Origin: Alphaproteobacteria bacterium
GTDB lineage: Bacteria > Pseudomonadota > Alphaproteobacteria > Kiloniellales > JAKSDN01
Length of the DNA stretch: 10,852 bases
NCBI GenBank assembly: GCA_030598385.1
Contig: JAUVQB010000016.1
Location: 1 to 10,852, forward strand
Direction of reading: 5' to 3'
Below are positions 1 to 6,225 of this stretch, piece by piece. The position numbers and the translations under genes are program-made. The notes beneath the pieces are model-generated. The model was not told the origin of the DNA, did not search any database, and saw only the letters and a program-made list of their open reading frames with translations. Within the stretch, counting starts at the first letter, position 1. Every line of letters starts with the position of its first letter.

Positions 1-144
1 CTTCACCCCCGAAGAATGCATCAACTATTTCGCTGCCGCCGGTTATGATCTGGATTAAATTGATTCTGCTCTAGGGGTGGCCGGGTGGGGGCGCCGTAGG
101 CGGGCGCTGCGCGCGGCTGGTTCCGCGAGAACGAAAAACGCTCT
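1..144 (+). mobile_element. Right end of an IS630-type insertion sequence (probable)
   Basis: The transposase stop at 56-58 is followed by about 85 non-coding bases up to an AT-richer stretch, GAACGAAAAACGCTCTAA (about 129-146). This stretch looks like an outward-facing terminal repeat ending at a TA. IS630 elements target TA, so the boundary is placed near 143-144. The amidase stop codon lies only 8 bases further on, so the element would sit just outside that gene without breaking it. The left end is outside the window, so the terminal repeat cannot be paired and the boundary is an inference. Confidence 0.45.
2..58 (+). CDS. IS630-family transposase, C-terminal fragment
   Basis: Only the last 18 codons are inside the window, reading FTPEECINYFAAAGYDLD and then TAA. 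IS630-family (DDE, Tc1/mariner-like) transposases of alphaproteobacteria commonly end in a motif of the type FTxxECxNYFxxAGYD, and that resemblance is the whole basis of the call. The catalytic DDE residues would lie upstream, outside the window. Whether the transposase is intact cannot be judged. The alternative is an unrelated protein with a similar tail. Confidence 0.6.
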   Translation, partial: FTPEECINYFAAAGYDLD

Positions 145-151
145 AAGCTCC

Positions 152-1342
152 CTAGGGCGGCCAGGTGAGGTCGCCGCAGACGGACGCGGCGAAGTCCAGC
201 AGGCTACGGTCGGCGCCCGGTCCCGCCATCAGCGAGAGGCCGAGCGGGCAGCCCTCGTGCTGGGCCAGCGGCAGGGTGACCTGCGGCAGCCCGGCGAGGC
301 CGGCCGGCGAGGTCAGGCTTAAGACCCGGTCGCGGTGCGTGGCGAGCACCTCGCCGCCGGCGTCGATGCGGGGCGCGATGTTCGGCGCGGTGGGCAGGCA
401 GAGGAGCGCGCCGTCGGCCAGCAGGTCTTCCGTGCGGGCGGTGATCTCCACCCGCAGGCGGCGCGCCTCGGCGGCCTCGGCCTCCTCGATGCTCGCGGCC
501 CATTCGAAACGCGCCGCGATCTCCGGCCCGAAGCGGGGCTGGTGCTCGGCGATCCAGGCGCCGTGCTGGGCGCAGATCTCGCGCGCCTGGATGACCCGGA
601 AGCGCCGCATCCAGGTTGCCAAGCCGCCGCCCGGTTCGCCAATCTCGACCGCACGGCCCCCGCCCAGGCGTGCTTCCAGACGCTTGACCCAAGGGGACAG
701 CCGGGCGCGCGCGTCTTCATCCATCAAGGCGAAGGCGTCTTCGGCGAGCAATAGCGTAGCCGGGGCCTCACTCCGGCCCTCGGGCAAGAGAACCTCGCCA
801 ACCGCCCTCAAGAGTGCCGCAGAGGGCGCGAACCAGCCGAGCGTGTCGAACGAGGGCGCCAGCCCCATGACGCCCTCGAGAGAGACCAGGCCATGGCTCG
901 GGCGCAGGCCGAACAGGCCGCAATAGCTGGCCGGAATGCGGATCGAGCCACCGGTATCGCTTCCGAGTGCCACGTCGACGAGGCCGGCGGCCACCGCCGC
1001 GGCGGAGCCGCAGGACGAGCCGCCGGGAATGCGGCCGGGCGCATTGGTGTTGGCCGGCGTGCCGTAATGGAAGTTTTGCCCATTGAGGCTAAAGGCCAGC
1101 TCGTCGGTGATGGTCTTGCCGGCGAGCTTCGCCCCGGCCGCCAGCATGGCCTCGACCACCGGCGCATGGGCTGTCGCCGCCCCATGGCTCGCCGCCCAAT
1201 CCGGGTTGCCGCAGCCGGTCACCCGCCCGGCCACATCGATGATGTCCTTGGCGGCGAAGGCGAGCCCTTTCAGGGGGCCTTCGTGCGCGCCCTCCAGCTC
1301 GAAGAGGCCGTCCGGCAGAAAGGCGCCGACCGAGTTCTCCAT
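152..1342 (-). CDS. Amidase-signature family hydrolase, AMI1-like
   Basis: This 396-residue cytoplasmic enzyme of the amidase signature family should hydrolyse a carboxamide to the acid and ammonia or an amine. The Ser-cisSer-Lys triad is visible: Lys32 in FAAKDIIDVAG, cis-Ser109 in PGGSSCGSAAA and nucleophile Ser133 in GSDTGGSIRIPASYCGLFG. The 24-residue spacing of the two serines is normal for the family. The stretches VTGCGNPDWAASH, KTITDELAFSLNGQN and RPSHGLVSLEGV closely recall plant AMI1 (indole-3-acetamide hydrolase) and its bacterial relatives. It is shorter than most amidases (450-500 residues) but near AMI1 length. The start is supported by the purine-rich AAAAAAGGGGGG just upstream on the minus strand. 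It lies 26 bases downstream of the small exported-protein gene and is probably cotranscribed with it. The natural substrate is unknown. Indole-acetamide is one possibility, not a demonstrated one. Confidence 0.88.
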   Translation of the reverse strand: MENSVGAFLPDGLFELEGAHEGPLKGLAFAAKDIIDVAGRVTGCGNPDWAASHGAATAHAPVVEAMLAAGAKLAGKTITDELAFSLNGQNFHYGTPANTNAPGRIPGGSSCGSAAAVAAGLVDVALGSDTGGSIRIPASYCGLFGLRPSHGLVSLEGVMGLAPSFDTLGWFAPSAALLRAVGEVLLPEGRSEAPATLLLAEDAFALMDEDARARLSPWVKRLEARLGGGRAVEIGEPGGGLATWMRRFRVIQAREICAQHGAWIAEHQPRFGPEIAARFEWAASIEEAEAAEARRLRVEITARTEDLLADGALLCLPTAPNIAPRIDAGGEVLATHRDRVLSLTSPAGLAGLPQVTLPLAQHEGCPLGLSLMAGPGADRSLLDFAASVCGDLTWPP

Positions 1343-1368
1343 CGCGGCCCCCCTTTTTTGCGTCGCCC

Positions 1369-1665
1369 TTAGGTCTGGGTTTGATCGAGATCGTCGCCGT
1401 CATCCGCCTCGGGCGAGGGTTCCACCTGGCGCTTGCGGCGGATGATGATATCTCCATTCTCGTTGATCTCCGGCATCTCGTATTGCGGGATGCTATCGAT
1501 GAAGGCCTCCAGCGCGCGCATGAGCTGCTCGATTCCGAACTCGCCGGCTTGTTCGGATTCGCCGGGCTCTTCCGCCGCCTGCGCCGGCGCCACCGCCGGC
1601 GTTAACAGGTTTGGCGCCAGCAGGAAGGCGGCTGAGAGGCCCAATGCGGCCAGCCAATATTTCAT
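1369..1665 (-). CDS. Small exported protein of unknown function
   Basis: This 98-residue protein begins MKYWLAALGLSAAFLLAP and has a classic signal peptide: a Lys at position 2, a hydrophobic core, and an A-x-A cleavage site (AQA before AEEPGES, about residue 30). The mature part is acidic and short. It holds an amphipathic stretch (FGIEQLMRALEAFIDSIPQYEMPEI), then NGDIIIRRKRQVEP and a very acidic tail rich in Asp (DDGDDLDQ). I recognise no named family. A longer frame reaches 1836, but its extra 57 residues would bury the signal peptide. ATG at 1665 is preceded by GGAG about 10 bases upstream, so it is preferred. The gene sits 26 bases ahead of the amidase on the same strand, so the two probably share a promoter in 1666-1850. 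Confidence 0.7.
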   Translation of the reverse strand: MKYWLAALGLSAAFLLAPNLLTPAVAPAQAAEEPGESEQAGEFGIEQLMRALEAFIDSIPQYEMPEINENGDIIIRRKRQVEPSPEADDGDDLDQTQT

Positions 1666-1850
1666 CGCGTTCGCGCTCCAGCTCGCTCCAGGTATCGGGG
1701 CATCCTGCCCCGTTTCACTCAATTTAGCGAAAGAACTGTGTCGGGAATCGGGCAAAGTTTGCGGTTTTGCCATCAAGGGCGATGACCGGCGGCGAATCTG
1801 TGCTAAGGGAAATCCGTTGGCGGTCAGCGCATTCACACGAGGAAACGACC
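1666..1850. promoter_or_regulatory. Divergent intergenic region between two amidase transcription units
   Basis: These 185 bases lie between the minus-strand exported-protein/amidase pair and the plus-strand amidase, so promoters for both directions must be here. It is AT-richer than the genes, notably around 1720-1775. Two GANTC sites, the CcrM methylation target, occur at 1745-1749 and 1794-1798. The plus-strand amidase has a good ribosome binding site, AGGA, near 1839. No convincing -35/-10 pair could be assigned by eye. Confidence 0.5.
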
Positions 1851-3245
1851 ATGAGCGAGGATCCGGCCCTTCTCCCGGCGACCGAACTGCTCGAACGTTA
1901 CCGCGATCAGAGCCTGTCCCCGGTGGCGGCCACGGAGGCCTGCCTGGACCGGATCGAGCGCCACAACGACACGCTGAACGCGTTCATTCTGATCGACCGC
2001 GAGGGCGCCCGCATGGCCGCCGCCGAGTCCGCGAAACGCTGGGAGCTTGGGGTCCCGCGCGGCCGGCTGGACGGCGTGCCGGCCTCGATCAAGGACATCG
2101 TCTGGGCGGCCGGCTGGCCGACCCTCAAGGGCTCGCTCACCGTCGATCCGAATCAGCCCTGGGACGAGGACAGCCCGGCCGTCGCCCGCCTGCGCGAGCA
2201 CGGCGCGGTGCTGCTCGGCCGCACGACGACCCCCGAATTCGGCTGGAAGGGGGTAACCGACTCTCCGCTCACCGGCATCACCCGCAATCCCTGGAACCCG
2301 GCCAAAACGCCAGGCGGCTCCAGCGGCGGCGCGGCGGCGGCGGTGGCCAGCGGCATGGGCGCGCTGGCGCTGGGCAGCGACGGCGGCGGGTCGATCCGCA
2401 TCCCCGCTGGCTTCACCGGCGTATTCGGGCACAAGCCGACCTTCGGCCGGGTGCCGGCCTATCCGCCGAGCCCTTTCGGGACACTCGCCCATCTCGGGCC
2501 CATGACTCGCACCGTGACCGACGCGGCCTTGATGCTCACCGTCATGGCCGAGGGCGATCCGCGCGACGGGCTCGCCCTCAGGCCCGACGGCAGCGACTAC
2601 ACCCAGGGCCTGGACGACGGCGTCGAAGGCCTCAAGCTCGCTTTCAGCCCGAGCCTGGGCGGCCACCCGGTTGAGCCCGAGGTGGCTGAGCTGGTGCGCT
2701 TGGCAGCCCAGCGGTTCGAAGCGCTGGGCGCCGAGGTCGAAGAGGCTGACCCGGAGATCCCCGATTGCGGGCCGATCTTCGTCTGCCTCTGGTTCTCGGG
2801 CGCGGCCGCCGTCATCGAGCCGATCGACGAAGCCGGGCGCGCCAAGATGGATCCGGGCCTGTTGGAAGTGGCGAAAACGGGAGCCAGCTACGGCCTGTCC
2901 GACTATCTCGCCGCCATGCGCGACCGCGACCGGGTGCGCAGCCTGATGAGCCAATTTCACCAGCGCTATGACCTGCTGCTCACGCCGAGCCTGCCGCTGA
3001 CGGCCTTCGATGCCGGCGTAGACACGCCCACGGACCCGCATGGCCAGAGCTGGGCCAACTGGACGCCGTTCACATACCCCTTCAACCTGACGGGCCAGCC
3101 GGCGGCGAGCCTGCCCTGCGGCCTGGCCCCGAACGGCCTGCCGGTCGGGCTTCAGATCGTCGGCCCGCGCTACGCCGACGCCCTGGTGCTGCGGGCGGCG
3201 CGCGCCTTCGAACAGGCCTCGCCGATCGCGCTTCCCTCGCTTTAG
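1851..3245 (+). CDS. Amidase-signature family hydrolase, GatA/amidase-like
   Basis: This 464-residue amidase-signature enzyme is of normal family length and has no signal peptide. The catalytic residues are Lys81 (GVPASIKDIVW), cis-Ser157 (TPGGSSGGAAAAVASG) and nucleophile Ser181 (GSDGGGSIRIPAGFTGVFGHKP), with the usual 24-residue serine spacing. The N-terminal LLERYRDQSLSPVAATEACLDRIERHNDTLNAF is the typical helical start of the family, and the end (NLTGQPAASLPCG, GLPVGLQIVGPRYAD) is the canonical C-terminal block. The frame opens further upstream, but ATG 1851 has AGGAAACG in front of it and begins where the family begins, so it is chosen. It is a distant paralogue of the amidase at 152-1342 and faces away from it. 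A role in Glu-tRNA(Gln) amidation is unlikely without GatB/GatC neighbours. Hydrolysis of an unknown small amide is the safer reading. Confidence 0.9.
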   Translation: MSEDPALLPATELLERYRDQSLSPVAATEACLDRIERHNDTLNAFILIDREGARMAAAESAKRWELGVPRGRLDGVPASIKDIVWAAGWPTLKGSLTVDPNQPWDEDSPAVARLREHGAVLLGRTTTPEFGWKGVTDSPLTGITRNPWNPAKTPGGSSGGAAAAVASGMGALALGSDGGGSIRIPAGFTGVFGHKPTFGRVPAYPPSPFGTLAHLGPMTRTVTDAALMLTVMAEGDPRDGLALRPDGSDYTQGLDDGVEGLKLAFSPSLGGHPVEPEVAELVRLAAQRFEALGAEVEEADPEIPDCGPIFVCLWFSGAAAVIEPIDEAGRAKMDPGLLEVAKTGASYGLSDYLAAMRDRDRVRSLMSQFHQRYDLLLTPSLPLTAFDAGVDTPTDPHGQSWANWTPFTYPFNLTGQPAASLPCGLAPNGLPVGLQIVGPRYADALVLRAARAFEQASPIALPSL

Positions 3246-3266
3246 CTCGCACTCACTCTGCGGTCA

Positions 3267-3316
3267 CCGGGAACGTTCCCGGGGAGGTTCGCGGGATTGC
3301 TCCCGTACCTAGGTAC
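3267..3316. promoter_or_regulatory. Cluster of inverted repeats upstream of the His-rich secreted protein
   Basis: Two copies of CGGGA-N4-TCCCG occur at 3268-3281 (spacer ACGT) and 3292-3305 (spacer TTGC), with centres 24 bases apart. The first copy extends to the perfect 16-base palindrome CCGGGAACGTTCCCGG (3267-3282). A perfect 12-base palindrome, GTACCTAGGTAC, follows at 3305-3316. They sit 67-116 bases before the ATG at 3383, a plausible operator position. They could instead form RNA hairpins behind the amidase, but there is no T-run after them. The regulator is unknown. Confidence 0.5.
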
Positions 3317-3382
3317 AAGACCCGGGTGCGACGGCAAGCCGACGCCGAAGCCCCACTCCGGAACGAATCAGGAGGAAGTGCC

Positions 3383-3826
3383 ATGAGGGCAAAAGGTATA
3401 TTGACGGCAGTGCTGGCCGCCGGCGTTCTGCTTCTGGCGCCGGGCCTCGAGGGCGCCCGCGCCGACCAGAATCAGGGCCATAGGCAGAATCATCAGCAGG
3501 CCTATCAGGGCAACGGCCAGGCCTACGGTTGGTGGGGCCAGCAGCATTTCGGCGGCCAGCGCCACGGCGGCCACGCCTACGGCAAGCGCGCCCGAAACCA
3601 TTTCGGCGACGGCCTGACCCGTTACCAGCGCAAGCACCTTAAGCGCATGCGTTACCGCTTCGACAACGACCGGGCGTTTCGCCGCCACCTGCGCCACGAC
3701 CAGCCCGGCCTCTACGGGCGCTACATAGGTCACAACCAACAGCGCCATCGCTACGTGGACCATAACCGGCGCCATCGCGCTCAGCGTTATGTCTGGTATC
3801 GGGGCCAAACCCGCAGCGCTCACTGA
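3383..3826 (+). CDS. Secreted His/Arg/Gln-rich basic protein
   Basis: This 147-residue protein has a clear signal peptide: MRAK, a hydrophobic core ILTAVLAAGVLLLAPG, and cleavage at A-R-A before DQNQ at about residue 27. The mature protein is low in complexity and strongly basic, with many His, Arg, Gln, Gly and Tyr. The first half is Gly/Gln/His-rich (QAYGWWGQQHFGGQRHGGHAYG). The second half is Arg/His-rich, with repeated RRHLRHD, QQRHRYVDHN and RRHRAQRYVWYRG. No enzymatic domain is visible. ATG 3383 has an almost perfect Shine-Dalgarno (AGGAGGAAG, 3370-3378), whereas the frame's earlier start at 3326 lacks one and would bury the signal peptide. A periplasmic metal- or polyanion-binding role is possible from composition alone and is only inference. 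It appears to be monocistronic: inverted repeats lie before it and a terminator after it. Confidence 0.72.
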   Translation: MRAKGILTAVLAAGVLLLAPGLEGARADQNQGHRQNHQQAYQGNGQAYGWWGQQHFGGQRHGGHAYGKRARNHFGDGLTRYQRKHLKRMRYRFDNDRAFRRHLRHDQPGLYGRYIGHNQQRHRYVDHNRRHRAQRYVWYRGQTRSAH

Positions 3827-3866
3827 GCGGAACGACAGCTAAGAGCTTCTCGCGCCCCCACCCCAG

Positions 3867-3931
3867 CGGGCCTCTCGCACGTCGGCGCTCCCACCCACCT
3901 GCCACCCCTGCGAGAGGCCCGTCCTTTTTTC
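3867..3931 (+). terminator. Rho-independent terminator after the His-rich secreted protein
   Basis: A perfect 13-base inverted repeat pairs CGGGCCTCTCGCA (3867-3879) with TGCGAGAGGCCCG (3909-3921) across a 29-base loop. It is followed at once by TCCTTTTTTCC on the plus strand. The long GC-rich stem plus T-run is a textbook intrinsic terminator apart from the rather large loop. It begins 40 bases after the stop codon of the secreted protein and isolates it from the sixA/GGT run. Confidence 0.85.
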
Positions 3932-4023
3932 CTTGCCGCGATCCCGACGCCGCATTGCCCCCGGCGGCCACCCCGTGATCAAATGCCGGCATCGTGATCC
4001 ACCGGGACCGGGGCCAATCGGGC

Positions 4024-4485
4024 ATGCAACTCTATCTGGTTCGCCATGGCGACGCCTTGAGCCCGGGCATCGACCCGGAGCGGCGGCTGAGCGAGGCCGG
4101 TCATCAACAGGTCGGCCGCCTCGCGGCGTTCCTGTCGGCCCGGGGCGTGCGGGTTGCGCGGGTGCTCCACAGCGGCAAGCCCCGGGCAGAGCAGACGGCC
4201 GCGGCGCTGGCCGCGGCCCTCGCGCCGTCCGTCGTGCCGGAAGCCCACGATGGCCTGAGTCCCAACGATCCGGTCGAGCCCTTGGCCATCGAGATCGCGG
4301 ACTGGCATGAGGACTGCCTGATTGCCGGGCACCTGCCGCACCTGGCGCGGCTGTCGAGCCTGCTGACGACCGGGCGCAACGTACCAAGCGGGCTCGATTT
4401 CGAGCCGGCGGCCGCGGCCTGCCTGGAGCGCGACGAAGACGGCGTCTGGTCGCTCGTCTGGTTCGTCGGCCCGAGCCTTTTGTAG
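4024..4485 (+). CDS. sixA: SixA-like phosphohistidine phosphatase
   Basis: This 153-residue protein belongs to the histidine phosphatase (RHG) superfamily, in the short SixA branch. The N-terminal MQLYLVRHGDALSPG carries the RHG motif with catalytic His8. LSEAGHQQVGRLAAFL and RVLHSGKPRAEQTAA (Arg54) are the usual second block. AGHLPHLARLSSLL holds the second catalytic His (His103). E. coli SixA removes phosphate from histidine in phosphorelay or PTS-type (NPr) proteins. Length and motif order fit well. ATG 4024 is used because SixA proteins begin directly with this beta strand. A GTG at 3994 would add 10 residues, and neither start has a strong Shine-Dalgarno. It ends 18 bases before the first GGT-like gene, so cotranscription is likely. 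No histidine kinase or Hpt partner is present in the window. Confidence 0.85.
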   Translation: MQLYLVRHGDALSPGIDPERRLSEAGHQQVGRLAAFLSARGVRVARVLHSGKPRAEQTAAALAAALAPSVVPEAHDGLSPNDPVEPLAIEIADWHEDCLIAGHLPHLARLSSLLTTGRNVPSGLDFEPAAAACLERDEDGVWSLVWFVGPSLL

Positions 4486-4503
4486 CGTGCGGAAACGGTA
4501 ATC

Positions 4504-6123
4504 GTGCTTTACGCGAGCCAGCAAGGCGGCGGGATGGTGGTGGCGCCGCACCATCTGGCGGCCCAGGCCGGCCGCGACGTGCTGGGCGAGGGAGGCAACG
4601 CCATCGAGGCCATGGTGGCCGCCGCCGCCGCCATCTCGGTCGTCTATCCCCACATGAACGGTCTCGGCGGCGACGGCTTCTGGCTGATCCACGAGCCGGG
4701 CCTGAGCCGGCCGCTCGCGATTTCCGCCATCGGCGCGGCCGGCGCCGGGGTCACGCCGGAGTCCTATGCCGCGCGGGGGCTGGATGCCGTGCCGACCCGC
4801 GGGCCCCTGGCCGCCAACACCTCGGCCGGGACCGTGGCCGGCTGGCAGGCGGCCTTGGCGGTATCGGCAGGGTCGGCAGGGTCGGTGGTGCGCGGCGGCC
4901 GGCTGCCGCTCGCCCGGCTGCTGGAGCCTGCCATTCACTTTGCCAGGGACGGGTTTCCGGCGACCGAGAGCCAGGTCGCCAACACCCTCGCCAAGCGGGA
5001 GGAGCTAGCGGACTTGCCCGGCTGGGCCGAGGTCTTCCTGCCGGCCGGCAGTGCGCCCGCACCGGGCGACCTCTTCAAACAGCCGGCCCTGGCCGAGACC
5101 CTGACGCGGCTGGCCGAGGCCGGCCTTGAGGATTTCTACCGCGGCGAGCTGGCGCGCCGGATTGCCGCCGACCTGGCCCGCGCCGGCTCGCCGATCGGCG
5201 CGGACGACCTGGCCGGCCAGCGGGCCGAGACGGGCGAAGCGCTCCGCCTGCCCCACAGCCGCGGCACCCTGTTCAACGTGCCGCCGCCCTCCCAAGGGGT
5301 GGTGTCGCTGATCCTGCTGGGCCTGTTCGACCGGCTCGACTGGATCGATTGCGGCGACGGCGAGGGCTTCGCTCACATCCACGGGCTGGTCGAAGCCACC
5401 AAGCGGGCCTTCCTGGTGCGCAACGCCGAGGTGACCGATCCGGCCTTCATGACCGTGACGCCGCAAGAGCTGCTGAGCCCGGCGCGGCTCGACCGCCTGG
5501 CCGCCGACATCGACCCCGCGCGGGCGCTGCCTTGGCCGGCGCCGTCCGTCCCCGGCGATACGGTCTGGCTGGCAAGCGCCGACGCCGCAGGACGGGTCGT
5601 GAGCTTCATCCACAGCATCTATTGGGAGTTTGGATCGGGCGTGGTGCTGCGCGACAGCGGTGTCCAGTGGCAGAACCGGGGCAGCAGCTTCTCGCTCGAT
5701 CCCGTCGCCCTCAACACTCTGAAACCGGGGCGCCTGCCGTTCCACACCAACAATCCGGCCATGGCCTACCTCGGCGACGGCCGGGTCCTGGCCTACGGCG
5801 CCATGGGCGGCGACGGCCAGCCGCAAACCCAGGCGGCGGTTTTCACCCGCTACGTGCTGCTTGGTGAGGGGCTCGAGCAGGCGGTGGCGGCGCCGCGCTG
5901 GGTGCTGGCCCGGACCTGGGGCGCGCCGCGCGACGACTTGCGCCTGGAGGCGCGCTTTTCGCCGGAACTGGTCGCGGCGCTGGGCGCGGCGGGCCATTCG
6001 GTCGATCTGGTTGACGCGTTCGACGAGGTCATGGGCCATGCCGGCGCCCTGGTGCGTCATCCCGGCGGCGGCTTGGAAGGCGCCAGCGACCCGCGCTGCG
6101 ACGGCGGCGCCCTGGGTACGTGA
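4504..6123 (+). CDS. Gamma-glutamyltransferase-like Ntn hydrolase, YwrD-type
   Basis: This 539-residue GGT-family Ntn hydrolase should be made as one chain and cut into two subunits before a Thr nucleophile. The start VVAPHHLAAQAGRDVLGEGGNAIEAMVAA is the canonical N-terminal block. Asp352-Thr353 in VPGDTVWLASADAAGRVVSF fits the autoprocessing site and nucleophile. The C-terminal GAMGGDGQPQTQAAVF and APRWVLARTWG match the YwrD-like branch. Two positions differ from E. coli GGT: the Ser-Ser that stabilises the oxyanion is replaced by His-Thr (414-415, PFHTNNP), and the substrate carboxylate Arg region reads SAIGAAGAG with no Arg. No signal peptide is present, so it is predicted to be cytoplasmic. 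The start is GTG, chosen because it keeps the family's N-terminal strand; ATG at 4534 is the alternative. Substrate unknown; glutathione or gamma-glutamyl peptides are guesses. Confidence 0.88.
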   Translation: MLYASQQGGGMVVAPHHLAAQAGRDVLGEGGNAIEAMVAAAAAISVVYPHMNGLGGDGFWLIHEPGLSRPLAISAIGAAGAGVTPESYAARGLDAVPTRGPLAANTSAGTVAGWQAALAVSAGSAGSVVRGGRLPLARLLEPAIHFARDGFPATESQVANTLAKREELADLPGWAEVFLPAGSAPAPGDLFKQPALAETLTRLAEAGLEDFYRGELARRIAADLARAGSPIGADDLAGQRAETGEALRLPHSRGTLFNVPPPSQGVVSLILLGLFDRLDWIDCGDGEGFAHIHGLVEATKRAFLVRNAEVTDPAFMTVTPQELLSPARLDRLAADIDPARALPWPAPSVPGDTVWLASADAAGRVVSFIHSIYWEFGSGVVLRDSGVQWQNRGSSFSLDPVALNTLKPGRLPFHTNNPAMAYLGDGRVLAYGAMGGDGQPQTQAAVFTRYVLLGEGLEQAVAAPRWVLARTWGAPRDDLRLEARFSPELVAALGAAGHSVDLVDAFDEVMGHAGALVRHPGGGLEGASDPRCDGGALGT

Positions 6124-6225
6124 TCGGGGGCGCCCGAGCCGAGTGTTTCCCGGCCCTCTTGTGCCCAGGGGCACGGCGTGGCAAGACATCGGCCCCCAGA
6201 CTGGTGAAATGTTCGGACCAGAGCG

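Noticed and set aside
3270..3290. EcfG-type general stress promoter (GGAAC plus a GTT -10) ahead of the secreted protein
   Set aside because: GGAAC is present at 3270-3274, but the next GTT-like element is only about 12 bases away instead of 16-17, and GGAAC here is simply part of the palindrome.
3368..3823. Minus-strand open frame of 151 codons coding a very hydrophobic, membrane-like protein
   Set aside because: It is the antisense of the His-rich secreted gene: antisense His codons read as Val or Met, which creates false hydrophobicity. The plus-strand gene has the signal peptide, ribosome binding site and terminator.
6201..6221. CTGGT-N11-ACCAG as a GntR-type operator just before the second GGT gene
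   Set aside because: The half sites are too far apart for the FadR/GntR spacing and only five bases long, which is expected by chance.
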